This document shows positions 14,934 to 23,941 of a stretch of DNA of 64,000 nt, piece after piece; the stretch's first letter is position 1; every line of letters starts with the position of its first letter. The notes beneath the pieces were generated by a model. That model was not told the DNA's origin and made no database searches. It saw only the letters and a program-made list of their open reading frames with translations. The translations under genes were made by a program, and so were the position numbers. Origin of the DNA: Hydrogenophaga borbori. Its GTDB lineage: Bacteria > Pseudomonadota > Gammaproteobacteria > Burkholderiales > Burkholderiaceae_C. The stretch spans positions 255,501 through 319,500 of the forward strand of contig NZ_QVLS01000005.1 in assembly GCF_003417535.1 (NCBI RefSeq), in the 5' to 3' direction.

Positions 14934-15782
14934 TCAGCGGCCCGCCCGCGCCATCAGCCGCCGCGCCCGTTCCACGATGGGCTTGTCCAGCATGCGGCCC
15001 TGGTGCTGCACGGCGCCGCGGCCCTCGGCCAGGGCGCGCTCGAAGGCGGCCACGATGGCCGCCGCGTCCTGGAGCTCCTGTTCGTTGGCACCGAAAGCCT
15101 CGTTGAACACGGGCACCTGCGTCGGGTGGATGGCCAGCGCGCCGGTGAAGCCCGCGTGCCGCGCCGCGCGCGCCATGCGGCCCAGCAGCGCCAGGTCGCC
15201 GAACTCGGCCAGGCTGCCGACCACGCCCCAGGCCGCGCGGCCGTGGGCGCGCGCGGCCAGCGCCACGGCGTGCGCGGCGTATTGCATGGACTCCATGGTC
15301 GGCACCACGCCCAGGGCGTTGGCGTAGTCCTCGCTGCCGAAGACCACGCCGATCACCTCGTCCGGGCAACAGGCCGCGAGCTCGGCCGCGCGCAGCACCG
15401 CCGGCGGTGTCTCCAGCAGCAGCACCAGGCCCGCACCGGCCGGGCGCAGGCGCGCGGCCACGGCGCGCACCTGCGCCGGGTCCTCGGCCTTGGGCAGGAA
15501 GACGCCGGCCAGTGGCGTGGCCAGCGCGGCCTCGAGGTCGTCGTTCAACAGGGCGGGGTCGTTGTTGACCCGCACGAACACCGGCACGCCGTGCGCGGCG
15601 ATGCGCCGCACCACGCCGGGCAGCGCACGGCGCGCCTCGGCCTTGGCCTCGGGCGCGATGGCGTCCTCCAGGTCCACGATGATGGCGTCGGCGCCGCGCT
15701 GGTGCGCCTTGTCGACGAAGCGCTCCGACAGGGCGGGCACGAAGAGCTGCGAGCGCAGCGCGTGGGCTTGTTCGAGGTTCAT
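14934..15782 (-). CDS. HpcH/HpaI aldolase / citrate lyase beta-like (CitE family) enzyme
   Basis: A 282-residue TIM-barrel enzyme of the CitE/malyl-CoA lyase group: RSQLFVPA start, IIVDLEDAI with metal-binding acids, V-F-V-R-V-N-N, LLLETP and GSEDYANALG. Stand-alone CitE-like proteins cleave 3-hydroxyacyl-CoA thioesters such as malyl- or citramalyl-CoA. It follows the CoA-transferase gene with an ATGA overlap, which suggests that one gene activates a hydroxyacid with CoA and the other cleaves it (inference). Last gene of the three-gene leftward unit controlled from the IclR gap. Confidence 0.87.
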   Translation of the reverse strand: MNLEQAHALRSQLFVPALSERFVDKAHQRGADAIIVDLEDAIAPEAKAEARRALPGVVRRIAAHGVPVFVRVNNDPALLNDDLEAALATPLAGVFLPKAEDPAQVRAVAARLRPAGAGLVLLLETPPAVLRAAELAACCPDEVIGVVFGSEDYANALGVVPTMESMQYAAHAVALAARAHGRAAWGVVGSLAEFGDLALLGRMARAARHAGFTGALAIHPTQVPVFNEAFGANEQELQDAAAIVAAFERALAEGRGAVQHQGRMLDKPIVERARRLMARAGR

Positions 15783-17014
15783 GGGGCGATGAGTTTCTGG
15801 TCGATGAGTGCCTGGATGGCCGCTTCGCTCAGGCCGGCGCCGCGCAGCAGCTCCAGCGTGTGTTCGCCCAGGCGTGGCGCGGGCCGTGCCAGCCCGCCGG
15901 GCGTGCGCGACAGGCGCGGCACGACGGCGTGCATGGGCAGCGCGCCGGTGTCGGCGTCGGGCGCGCGCACCACGATGCCGCGCGCCACCACGTGCGGGTC
16001 GGCCACGATCTGGCCGATGTGATAGACCGGGCCCACGGTGACCTCGCGCTCGCGGAAGAAGGCGAGGTTCTCCTCCAGCGTGCGCTCGCCGATGAAGCCG
16101 CCAACCACGGCGTCCAGCGCGTCCACGTGGGCCAGCCGGTCGGCGTTGGTCCGAAAGCGCGGATCGTCGATCAGCTCGGCGCGGCCGATGGCGCGCAGCA
16201 GGCGCTCGGTCATGCCCTGGGTGGAGGCGGACAGGGCCACCCAGTCGCCGCCCTTGGTGCGGTAGATGTTGCGCGGCGCGGTGATGGAGGTGCGGTTGCC
16301 GGTGCGCGCGGGCACCTGGCCGCTGACGTGGTGGGCGGCGGCGTCGGGGCCCATGATGGACAGCAGCGGCTCCAGCAGCGACAGGTCGATGACCTGGCCG
16401 GCGCCACCGTTCGTTTCGACTTCGCGCACGGCGGCGGCCACGGCGAAGGCGCCGTACAGGCCGGCCACCATGTCGGCCAGGGCCATGTTGGGCAGCATGG
16501 GCGGCGCCTCGGGCGCGCCGTTCTTGGCCGCGAAGCCGGACATGGCCTCCACCAGGCTGCCGAAGCCGGGCTGCTGGTGGTAAGGGCCGGTCTGGCCCCA
16601 GCCGGTGAGGCGCACGATGACCAGCTTCGGGTTGAGCGCCAGCAGCGCCTCGGGCGCGAGGCCCATCTTCTCCAGCGTGCCGGGCCGGAAGCTCTCGATC
16701 AGCACCTGGGCGCCGGCGGCCAGCGTGCGCAGCGCCGCGCGCCCGGGCTCGCTGCGCAGGTCGATGGCCAGGCTCTTCTTGTTGCGCGCGTAGACCTTCC
16801 ACCAGACCGGCACGCCCTCGGGGTGGTTCGGCCCGCGCTCGCGCCACTGGCGCAGGGTGTCGCCGCCGTCCGGGTCTTCCACCTTGATGACCTCGGCGCC
16901 GAAGTCGGCCAGCTGCAGCGACAGCATGTTGCCCGCGACCAGGCGCGAGAGGTCGAGCACGCGCAGGCCGCGCAGCGGGCCGCTGTGGGTGGGGTCGAAG
17001 CGGACGTCAAGCAT
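15779..17014 (-). CDS. CaiB/BaiF (class III) CoA-transferase
   Basis: A 411-residue formyl-CoA-transferase-type enzyme. The N-terminal Rossmann part has RVLDLSRLVAGNM and the FGAEVIKVEDP motif. The catalytic Asp is predicted at 181 in ALADMVAGLYGAF. These enzymes move CoA between acyl-CoA and free carboxylic acids. Its start overlaps the amidase stop by 8 nt and its stop overlaps the lyase start, so the three genes form a tight leftward operon: amide hydrolysis, CoA transfer, then carbon-carbon cleavage. The exact acid is unknown. Confidence 0.9.
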   Translation of the reverse strand: MLDVRFDPTHSGPLRGLRVLDLSRLVAGNMLSLQLADFGAEVIKVEDPDGGDTLRQWRERGPNHPEGVPVWWKVYARNKKSLAIDLRSEPGRAALRTLAAGAQVLIESFRPGTLEKMGLAPEALLALNPKLVIVRLTGWGQTGPYHQQPGFGSLVEAMSGFAAKNGAPEAPPMLPNMALADMVAGLYGAFAVAAAVREVETNGGAGQVIDLSLLEPLLSIMGPDAAAHHVSGQVPARTGNRTSITAPRNIYRTKGGDWVALSASTQGMTERLLRAIGRAELIDDPRFRTNADRLAHVDALDAVVGGFIGERTLEENLAFFREREVTVGPVYHIGQIVADPHVVARGIVVRAPDADTGALPMHAVVPRLSRTPGGLARPAPRLGEHTLELLRGAGLSEAAIQALIDQKLIAP

Positions 17015-18386
17015 GCAGGACGGGCGCGGCGCGCAGGTGGTGGTCGGTGAGGGACTGGTAGGCGTGCCCCAGGCGGAGCGCGGTGGGCTCGTTGTACCAG
17101 CCGGCGGCCAGCTCCAGCGACATGGGCAAGCCGTCGCTGCTCAGTCCGCAGGGCACGGCCAGGCTGGGGATGCCGGCGATGGGCCAGGCGCAGCTGAAGC
17201 GCGGGATGCGCCGGATCGCCTGCGCGAAATCCAGGCCCTGCGCGGCGGGCGCGGTGGCCGGCGTGGTGGGCGAGAGGATCGCGTCCACGTGCTGGAACAC
17301 ACCGCGCAGGCGGTGGCGCCAGCCTTCCATCCAGCGCATGGCCTGCGCGTACTGCTCGCCGCTGACGTTCTCGCCCAGGCGCATGCGCATGAGCACGTCG
17401 GCGCCGTAGTCGGCCGCGCGCTCGGCGATGCGCTCGCGGTGCAGGCGCATGGCGTCGGCGGGAATCATGGTGAAGCTGAGCATCTGCTGCGCGTTCTGCA
17501 CGTCGCCGAGGTCGATGTCCACCAGCTCCACCCCGAGCGAGCGGAACACGTCCAGGGCGCGCTCCATGGCGGCGGCGATGTCGGGGTCCAGGTCCTCGTA
17601 GAACCAGCGCCGCTGGATGCCCAGGCGCAGGCCGCGCACCGGCTCGTTGAGCTGGGCCAGGAAGTTCGGCACCGGCACGTCGGCCGACATCGGGTCGCGC
17701 GGGTCGTGGCCGGCGATGGCGGCGAACACCCGCGCCACGTCGCTCACGCGGCGCGCCAGCGGGCCCAGGGTGTCGAAGGTCGGGCTCACGGGCAGCGAGC
17801 CGGTGGTGGAGATGCGCCCCACCGTGGGCCGCAGGCCGGCCACGCCGTTGAACGAGGCGGGCAGGCGGATGGAGCCGGCCGTGTCGCTGCCGATGGAGGC
17901 CACGCACATGCCGGCCGCCACCGAAGCGCCGGAGCCGCCGCTGGAGCCGCCGGCGATGTGGCCGGTGTTCCAGGGGTTGCGCACCGGGCCGAAATGCAGG
18001 CTCTGGCTGGTCGGGCCGAACACCCATTCGTGCAGGTTGGCCTTGCCCACGATCACCGCGCCGTTGCGCACCAGGCGGTCCACCACGAAAGCGTGGGTGC
18101 GCGCGACGTTGTCTTTCAGGATGACCGAGGCCGCGGTGGTGGGCACGCCGGCCACGTCCACGTTGTCTTTCACGCTGACGGTCATGCCGTGCAGCAGGCC
18201 ACGCCATTCGCCGGCGGCGGCCGCGCGGTCCAGCGCCTCGGCCGTGCGCAGCGCGGGCTCGGCGGTGGTGCAGATCATGGCGTTGATCGAGGGGTTCAGC
18301 CGCTCGATGCGGTCCAGCGCGTGGCGCGTTTCCTGCACGGCGCTGCCCAGGCTGGACGGGAAAAGGGGGGTCTCGGGATCGGACAC
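17007..18386 (-). CDS. Amidase signature family hydrolase (first of two)
   Basis: A 459-residue amidase with the Ser-cisSer-Lys triad predicted as Lys73 (VSVKDN), Ser148 (GGSSGGSG) and Ser172 (SDTAGSIR; the usual SDTGGS has Gly changed to Ala). The GTG start is preferred to an upstream ATG because AGAGGAG lies 7 nt before it. Family members hydrolyse amides in catabolism or act as GatA; no gatB/gatC lies nearby, so a catabolic amidase is likely. It is transcribed leftward from the IclR operator region and overlaps the CoA-transferase gene. Confidence 0.9.
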   Translation of the reverse strand: MSDPETPLFPSSLGSAVQETRHALDRIERLNPSINAMICTTAEPALRTAEALDRAAAAGEWRGLLHGMTVSVKDNVDVAGVPTTAASVILKDNVARTHAFVVDRLVRNGAVIVGKANLHEWVFGPTSQSLHFGPVRNPWNTGHIAGGSSGGSGASVAAGMCVASIGSDTAGSIRLPASFNGVAGLRPTVGRISTTGSLPVSPTFDTLGPLARRVSDVARVFAAIAGHDPRDPMSADVPVPNFLAQLNEPVRGLRLGIQRRWFYEDLDPDIAAAMERALDVFRSLGVELVDIDLGDVQNAQQMLSFTMIPADAMRLHRERIAERAADYGADVLMRMRLGENVSGEQYAQAMRWMEGWRHRLRGVFQHVDAILSPTTPATAPAAQGLDFAQAIRRIPRFSCAWPIAGIPSLAVPCGLSSDGLPMSLELAAGWYNEPTALRLGHAYQSLTDHHLRAAPVLHA

Positions 18387-18450
18387 GGGCGCTCCTCTTG
18401 GGTGGACGTCGGGTGGGGAACCGCTGTTCACTCTATCTCATTTAATGGTG

Positions 18451-18479
18451 TTGACATACCGTTAAATGGTATGCATAGT
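18451..18479 (+). promoter_or_regulatory. Sigma-70-type promoter with inverted repeat in spacer (iclR)
   Basis: -35 TTGACA (18451-18456), 17-bp spacer, -10 CATAGT (18474-18479). CATACC and GGTATG (18455-18460 and 18468-18473) form an inverted repeat lying within the promoter, where a bound regulator would block polymerase. ATTTAATG-like half-sites recur to both sides. Confidence 0.65.
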
Positions 18480-18501
18480 CCGCCGCCTGAAATCGAATAA
18501 G

Positions 18502-18528
18502 CTTTCGTTTCATTTAATGAGACGAAAG
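18502..18528. promoter_or_regulatory. 27-bp palindromic operator upstream of iclR
   Basis: Arms CTTTCGT and ACGAAAG flank a TCATTTAATGA-like core; only one symmetric pair of positions mismatches, apart from the centre base. It lies 10 nt before the IclR ATG, between promoter and start, so autoregulation of the IclR gene and control of the divergent amidase are inferred. Confidence 0.6.
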
Positions 18529-18537
18529 GACGTCCCA

Positions 18538-19362
18538 ATGCCCGCAGTCGCCGAATCCGACCACGACACCGCCAGCCCCCAGGCCTCGCTCACGCAAAGC
18601 CTGGACCGGGCCATTGGCCTGCTGGAAGAGGTGGTGAACCACGCCGCGTCTGGCGCCGCGCTGGGCGCGCTGGCCGAACAGGCGCGCCTGTCCAAGCCCA
18701 CGGCGCACCGCCTGCTCAACGGCCTGCGCAAGCTGGGCCTGGTGGACTACGACGAGAAGACGCGCCTGTTTTTCCCCGGCCTCAAGCTCTACCGGATGGG
18801 CCTGGCCTCGGCCGCGCGCTTCGACCTGGTGCAGCTGGCCCAGCCCGGCATGGCCCTGCTGGCCGAGGAGACCGGCGACACGGTCTACCTCTCGCTGCGC
18901 GCCGGCGACAGCGCGCTGTGCGTGGCGCGCCAGACCGGCTCTTTCCCGATCCGCACGCTCACGCTGGAGGTGGGCGACTACCGCCCGCTGGGCCTGGGCG
19001 CCGGCAGCCTGGCGCTGCTGGCCGCGCTGCCCGACGATGAGGTCGAGCAGGTGATCGCGCGCAACCGCGAAAAGCTCGCGCCGCACGCCAACTTCGACCC
19101 GGCCAACCTGCGCGCCATGGTGCGCCAGACGCGCGAGCAGGGCCACTCGCTCAACGACGGCAAGATGCTGCCCGAGATGGCCGCCATCGGCGTCACCGTG
19201 CGCGACGTGGCCGGCCGTCCGGCGGCGGCGCTGTCCATCGCCACCATCACCAGCCGCATGCGGCCCGAGCGGCGCGCCTCCGTGGTGGCGCTGCTGATGC
19301 GCGAGGCGCGCGCGCTCGAGCAGGCCCTGGGCGTGGCGCCCGCGCCGGAGGCGCGCCCATGA
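18538..19362 (+). CDS. IclR-family transcriptional regulator of the catabolic island
   Basis: A 274-residue regulator. An N-terminal winged HTH (SLDRAIGLLEEVVNHAASGAALGALAEQARLSKPTAHRLLNGL) and a C-terminal IclR effector domain (LAEETGDTVYLSLRAGDSALCVAR, GRPAAALSIATITSR) are present. A start 72 nt upstream exists, but AAAGGA and the palindromic operator both point to this ATG. It lies first in a long rightward run (aldolases, TRAP transporter, amidase, ThDP enzyme, dehydrogenase) and divergent from amidase/CoA-transferase/lyase. This makes it the obvious pathway regulator; its ligand is presumably the imported acid or an early metabolite. Confidence 0.92.
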   Translation: MPAVAESDHDTASPQASLTQSLDRAIGLLEEVVNHAASGAALGALAEQARLSKPTAHRLLNGLRKLGLVDYDEKTRLFFPGLKLYRMGLASAARFDLVQLAQPGMALLAEETGDTVYLSLRAGDSALCVARQTGSFPIRTLTLEVGDYRPLGLGAGSLALLAALPDDEVEQVIARNREKLAPHANFDPANLRAMVRQTREQGHSLNDGKMLPEMAAIGVTVRDVAGRPAAALSIATITSRMRPERRASVVALLMREARALEQALGVAPAPEARP

Positions 19363-20051
19363 CGGCGGCGCAGCGGTTCAAGCAGGCCCTGCGCGAGGAC
19401 CGGCCGGTGGCCGTGATCAACGCCGACTACGCCAACGCCGGCCTGGTGGAGTTTCTGGCCCGGCCCGAGCTGGGCGTGGACGCCGTGATGCTGGACGCCG
19501 AGCAGGGCAGCCCCGACTTCGAGCGCATCGAGGACATGGCGCGCGCCGCGCGCCTGAGCGGCCTGTGCGTGCTGGTGCGCCTGTTCTCGCCCGAGCCCTG
19601 GGTCATCGAGCGCATGCTGCTGCGCGGCATCGACGGCCTCATCGTGCCGCGCCTGGACACCGCCGAGCAGGCGCGCGCCGCGCTCGAGGTGCTGCGCTAC
19701 TGCCACCCGCACGACGCCGACGACAAGCTGTTCGTGGTGCAGATCGAAAGCGCCGCCGCGCACGCCAACCTGGACGACTTCCTCGCCGTCGACGGCATCG
19801 ACGCGCACTTCATCGGCCCGGTGGACCTCTCCCGCAGCATGGGTCACCGGGGCGATTACGCCGCGGCGCCCGTGCAGGCCGCCGTCGACGACATCCTGCG
19901 GCGCAGCCGCGCGGCCGGCCGCGCCGTCGGGACCATGGTCAAGCCGGGCGACGCCGAGCAATGGATGGCGCGCGGCGCGCGCTTCCTCTACTTCCACGTC
20001 AACGACTGGCTGCGCATCGGCGCGCGCTCGTTCCCGATCGCGCGCGGCTGA
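19359..20051 (+). CDS. HpcH/HpaI-type aldolase
   Basis: A 230-residue class II (metal-dependent, pyruvate) aldolase-like TIM barrel. It carries the family's VMLDAEQGSPDF, LVRLFSPEPWVIERMLLRGIDGLIVPRLDTAEQA, FVVQIES with the metal-binding Glu, and HFIGPVDLSRSMG. Relatives split 4-hydroxy-2-oxoacids into pyruvate and an aldehyde. It is about 25 residues shorter than typical HpaI. The start overlaps the IclR stop (ATGA), which places it in the regulator's operon. It is a separate enzyme from the CitE-like lyase on the other side. Confidence 0.85.
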   Translation: MTAAQRFKQALREDRPVAVINADYANAGLVEFLARPELGVDAVMLDAEQGSPDFERIEDMARAARLSGLCVLVRLFSPEPWVIERMLLRGIDGLIVPRLDTAEQARAALEVLRYCHPHDADDKLFVVQIESAAAHANLDDFLAVDGIDAHFIGPVDLSRSMGHRGDYAAAPVQAAVDDILRRSRAAGRAVGTMVKPGDAEQWMARGARFLYFHVNDWLRIGARSFPIARG

Positions 20052-20080
20052 CGCCGCCCCCTCTTCGCAAGGCCCCTCGC

Positions 20081-20905
20081 ATGGACACGACTTCCCCGCC
20101 CGCCGCCGACAAGGCGTCCGTCTACCAACCGTCCCAGCAGGGCCTGTACTTTCCGCGCCCGCCGGTCTTCCAGACCCTGGAAGAGGAGCGCCTGCACCGC
20201 AAGCAGCGCCTGGCCGCCGTGTGCCGCGTGTTCGCGCGCTACCGCTACGAATACGGCTTCGCCGGCCACGTGACGGTGCGCGACCCGGAGTTTCCCGACC
20301 GCTTCTGGACCAACCCCTTCGCCATGGACTTCGGCCGCGTGCGCGTGTCCGATCTGCTGCTGGTCGACCACGACGGCACGGTGCTCGAAGGCAGCTGGGC
20401 GGTGAACCAGGCCGGCTTCGTGCTGCACTCGGCCATCCACCGGCAGCACCCGCACGTGCTGGCCTCGTGCCACATGCACACCGCCAACGGCATGGCCTGG
20501 GCCGCGCTGGGCCGCCCGCTGGACCCCATTACGCAGACGGCCGCCGGCTTCTACAACGACCACGCGGTCATCACCGAACAGGCCGGCGCCGTGGTGGTGG
20601 AGCGCGAGGCCGGGCAGGCCGTGGCCGCCGCCTTCGGCGACAACAAGGCCGTCATCCACCAGAACCACGGCCTGTTCACCGTGGGCCGCGAGAGCGTGGA
20701 CGAGGCCGCCTGGTGGTTCATCGCCATGGAGCGCGCCTGCGAGATCCAGCTCAAGGCCGAGGCCACGGGCCACCCGCTCAAGCTCATCTCGCCCGAAGCC
20801 GCCGCGCACTCGGCCAAGCACCTGGCCACGCCGCTGGCGGCCTGGCTGCATTTCCAGCCGATCTACGACGCCGTCGCGCGCGCCGAGCCCGACCTGTTCG
20901 ATTGA
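20081..20905 (+). CDS. Class II aldolase/adducin family protein
   Basis: A 274-residue zinc-type aldolase. Metal ligands are seen in CHMHTANG (two His) and IHQNHGLFTVG (His). An acid in the second half of the fold would complete the site (ERACEIQLKAEA region). Members cleave or epimerise sugar phosphates or decarboxylate oxidised sugars and 3-oxoacids. A 29-nt gap separates it from the HpaI-type gene and the SD is weak. It lies before the TRAP genes in the same run. Substrate unknown. Confidence 0.87.
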   Translation: MDTTSPPAADKASVYQPSQQGLYFPRPPVFQTLEEERLHRKQRLAAVCRVFARYRYEYGFAGHVTVRDPEFPDRFWTNPFAMDFGRVRVSDLLLVDHDGTVLEGSWAVNQAGFVLHSAIHRQHPHVLASCHMHTANGMAWAALGRPLDPITQTAAGFYNDHAVITEQAGAVVVEREAGQAVAAAFGDNKAVIHQNHGLFTVGRESVDEAAWWFIAMERACEIQLKAEATGHPLKLISPEAAAHSAKHLATPLAAWLHFQPIYDAVARAEPDLFD

Positions 20906-20971
20906 CCGGTTCGACCGATCGCTCCCGTTTTCCCCACCCCTCCCGCAACCCTGACCTGGAAGAAGACCTGC

Positions 20972-22051
20972 ATGAACACCTTCGGACGATTCTTCAAGGG
21001 CGCGCTGATCGCCGCCTGCGCCCTCACCGCCCTCGGCGCCGCCGCCCAGCAGCCGCGCAAGCTCACCTACGCCACCTTCTACGGCTCCAGCGAGTTCTAT
21101 GAGATGTCGGCGAAGTACTTCATGGACGAGGTCACCAAGCGCACCCAGGGCAAGGTCACTTTCCAGCCCTACTACGGCGGCACCCTGCTCAAGACGGCCG
21201 AGATGAGCACCGGCCTGGCCAAGGGCGCGGCCGACGTCGGCGCCGCCGTGCCCGCCGCCTTCAACCCGCGCGAGTTCCCGCTCACCGGCGTGGTCATGCC
21301 CTTCATCTCGGAAAACCCGATCGCGGTGACCTACGCCTTCAAGGAGCTGATGGACACCACGCCCGAGCTGCAGCAGGAGTACCAGCGCAACAACCAGAAG
21401 CTGCTGTGGGCCCTGGCGTCCGGCGAGAACTCGCTGTGGACCAACAAGCCCATCCGCACCGCGGCCGACCTCAAGGGCTCGCGCATCCGCGCCATCATCG
21501 GCGTGGCCGACGGCATCAAGGCCCTGGGCGGCACGCCCATCAGCATCCCCTGGGTGGAAGCGCTGGAGCTGGTGCAACGCGGCGGCGCCGAAGGCGTGAG
21601 CGGCACGCCCTTCAACCAGGCCGTCATCACCAAGGTCTACGACATGGCGCCCTACGCGTCCAACGCCGGCCGCATGGGCGTGTACACGCCGGTCACCTGG
21701 TCCATCAACCTGGATACCTGGAAATCGCTGGACGCGGCCACGCAGAAGGTGATGGAAGAGGTGGCGGCCGAGGTGCCGGGCAAGTACTTCGCCGCCTACG
21801 AAGGCGAGATGAACAAGGCCGTGGAGCAGGCGCGCGCCGCCACCAAGATGACCTACGTGCCCATGGACGAGGCCGAGGTCAAGCGCTGGCAGGACGTGGC
21901 GCGCCCCGAGGTGCAGAAGAAGTGGGCCGACATGGCGCGCCGCTACTACAAGGAGCCGCAGCAGCTGGTCGACAAGTTCACCGCGCTGACCCGCAAGTAC
22001 GAAGCGCAGCACCCCTACGTGACCGGCTTCGACCGCCTGAGCAAGAAGTAA
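20972..22051 (+). CDS. TRAP transporter substrate-binding protein (DctP family)
   Basis: A 359-residue periplasmic binding protein. The signal peptide is clear: Arg/Lys start, hydrophobic AALIAACALTALGAAA and an A-A-A-Q cleavage region. The DctP fold shows YATFYGSSEFYEMSAKYFMDEVTKRTQGKVTFQPYYGG near the N-terminus and the IRAIIGVADGIKALGGTPISIPWVEA substrate loop. The usual carboxylate-binding Arg is likely in KGSRIRA. It brings an organic acid to the membrane permease encoded directly downstream. AGAAGACC is only a weak ribosome site. Confidence 0.92.
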   Translation: MNTFGRFFKGALIAACALTALGAAAQQPRKLTYATFYGSSEFYEMSAKYFMDEVTKRTQGKVTFQPYYGGTLLKTAEMSTGLAKGAADVGAAVPAAFNPREFPLTGVVMPFISENPIAVTYAFKELMDTTPELQQEYQRNNQKLLWALASGENSLWTNKPIRTAADLKGSRIRAIIGVADGIKALGGTPISIPWVEALELVQRGGAEGVSGTPFNQAVITKVYDMAPYASNAGRMGVYTPVTWSINLDTWKSLDAATQKVMEEVAAEVPGKYFAAYEGEMNKAVEQARAATKMTYVPMDEAEVKRWQDVARPEVQKKWADMARRYYKEPQQLVDKFTALTRKYEAQHPYVTGFDRLSKK

Positions 22052-22109
22052 GTCCCATCCCTTGGTGGCCCTCGCGCGCCCAGCGGCGCGGGGGCCGGGA
22101 GACCCAGCC

Positions 22110-22652
22110 GTGTTCTCAACTCTGTCAGGCGCGATCCGGCGCCTCAGTCTGGCGCTGGGCGTCATCGCCGGCGCGGGCACCGCGCTGCTGATGCTCACCG
22201 TGGTGCCCGACCTGTTCTCGCGCAGCTTCCTGGGCGAGGCCGTCTACGGCATGGCCGAGACGGGCATCTTCCTGCTGGTGCTCATCGTCTACCTCGCGCT
22301 GGGCTCGGCCCAGGTGCGCAAGGAGCACTTCCACGTCGGCGTGCTCGACACCCTGATCGGCCGCGACGCGCAGCGCTGGGTCTGGGTGCTGCGCTTCGGC
22401 ATCTCGGCCCTGGTGTGCGGCGTGTTCACCTGGTACGCCAGCAAGGGCGCGATCGACTCCACCCTGAGCCTGGAGCAGTCCTACGCGGTGATCGAGTACC
22501 CGATCTGGCCCGCCAAGATCGTGGTGGCGCTGGGCCTGCTGCTGCTCACCGTGCAGTTCCTCATGGACCTGGTCGATGCCCTGACCACCCCGCAATACCT
22601 CCCCGACGGCGGCCACGAAGGCGCGCCCGACCACGCAGGCGAAGCACCATGA
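22110..22652 (+). CDS. TRAP transporter small permease (DctQ family)
   Basis: A 180-residue inner-membrane protein with four predicted transmembrane helices (LALGVIAGAGTALLMLTVV, ETGIFLLVLIVYLAL, VLRFGISALVCGVFTWY, IVVALGLLLLTVQFLMDLV). The GTG start is preferred to the longer frame because GGGAGA lies 8 nt before it. It overlaps the large-permease start by 4 nt (ATGA), as is usual for dctQ-dctM pairs. Confidence 0.88.
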   Translation: MFSTLSGAIRRLSLALGVIAGAGTALLMLTVVPDLFSRSFLGEAVYGMAETGIFLLVLIVYLALGSAQVRKEHFHVGVLDTLIGRDAQRWVWVLRFGISALVCGVFTWYASKGAIDSTLSLEQSYAVIEYPIWPAKIVVALGLLLLTVQFLMDLVDALTTPQYLPDGGHEGAPDHAGEAP

Positions 22653-23941
22653 CCCCATTGGAAATCGGCTACCTGATGGTGGCCGGCGTGATCGTTCTGC
22701 TGGCCCTGGGCATCCCCGTGGCCTTGAGCCTGCTGGCCGTGGGTGCCTCCGGCCTGTTCGCCATCCGCGGCGTGCGCGGCACCGAGTTCCTGCTGGAAAG
22801 CCTGCCCTACACCAGCGTGGCCAACCTGGCGCTGATCGTCATTCCGCTGTTCATCCTGATGGGGCACTTCGCGTTCTCCGCCGGGCTCTCGGAGAAGGCG
22901 TACAAGGCCGCCAAGGCCTGGGTCGGCCACATCGCGGGCGGCCTGCCCATCGCCACCGTGTTCGCCTGCGCGGGCTTCGCCACCGTGTGCGGCTCCAGCG
23001 TGGCCACGGCCGCGACCATTTCCAAGGTGACCGTGCCCGAGATGCTGCGCGCCGGCTACAACCAGCGCCTGGCCGCGGGCCCCGTGGCCATCGCGGGCGC
23101 GCTGGGCATCCTGATCCCGCCCAGCGGCATCCTGGTGATCTACTCGATCGCGACCAACGTCTCGGTGAGCGACCTGTTCATCGGCGCGCTGATCCCCGGC
23201 ATCCTCACCGCCATCGTCTACGCCTTCGGCATCTACTTCATGGTGCGGCGCGACCCGGAGCTGGTGAAGCGCACGCGCATCCCCAAGGCCAGCTGGGGCG
23301 AGCGCGCCAAGGCCACGGCGGCCGCGTGGGAGGTGGTGGTGCTGTTCCTGGTGGTGATCGGCTGCATCTACACCGGCGTGGCCACGGCCACCGAGGCGGC
23401 CGGCATCGGCGCCGCGCTGGCGCTGGTCTTCGCGCTGTTGCGCAAGGGGCAGAAGGGGACGATCTGGAAGGGCCTGGTGGAGACCGGCTCCAGCACCGCG
23501 TCCATCTTCCTGCTGATGATCGCCTCGGCCGTGTTCAGCGTGGCCCTGGGCACCACGCAGCTGCCCACGGTGCTGGCCGAGGCGGTGACGGGTCTGAACC
23601 TGTCGCCGGCGGTGCTGCTCCTGCTGCTGATCGTTCCCTACCTGATCCTGGGTTGCCTGATCGACGGCATCTCGATGATCTTCATCACCATGCCCGTGGT
23701 GTTTCCCATCATCGAGGCGGCCGGCATCCACCCGGTGCTGTTCGGCATCTTCGTGACCAAGCTGGTGGAGGTGGGCGCGGTGACGCCGCCGGTGGGCATC
23801 AACGTGTTCGTGGTGCAGGGCTCGGTGCCGGGCCTCAAGCTGGGCGAGATCTTCCGTGGCGTGATCCCCTTCATCCTCATGGAGCTGGGGCTGATCGGCC
23901 TGATGATCGCCTTCCCGCAGATCGTGACCGGGGTGCTGTGA
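22649..23941 (+). CDS. TRAP transporter large permease (DctM family)
   Basis: A 430-residue protein with about 12 transmembrane helices, the sodium-driven transport subunit. Typical DctM elements are VCGSSVATAATISKVTVPEM in the first half and the VTPPVGINVFVVQG repeat element near the end. It forms a complete importer with the DctP and DctQ proteins encoded upstream. Its TGA shares one base with the next amidase ATG (TGATG), so transport and amide hydrolysis are translated together; this suggests that the amidase acts soon after import. Confidence 0.93.
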   Translation: MTPLEIGYLMVAGVIVLLALGIPVALSLLAVGASGLFAIRGVRGTEFLLESLPYTSVANLALIVIPLFILMGHFAFSAGLSEKAYKAAKAWVGHIAGGLPIATVFACAGFATVCGSSVATAATISKVTVPEMLRAGYNQRLAAGPVAIAGALGILIPPSGILVIYSIATNVSVSDLFIGALIPGILTAIVYAFGIYFMVRRDPELVKRTRIPKASWGERAKATAAAWEVVVLFLVVIGCIYTGVATATEAAGIGAALALVFALLRKGQKGTIWKGLVETGSSTASIFLLMIASAVFSVALGTTQLPTVLAEAVTGLNLSPAVLLLLLIVPYLILGCLIDGISMIFITMPVVFPIIEAAGIHPVLFGIFVTKLVEVGAVTPPVGINVFVVQGSVPGLKLGEIFRGVIPFILMELGLIGLMIAFPQIVTGVL

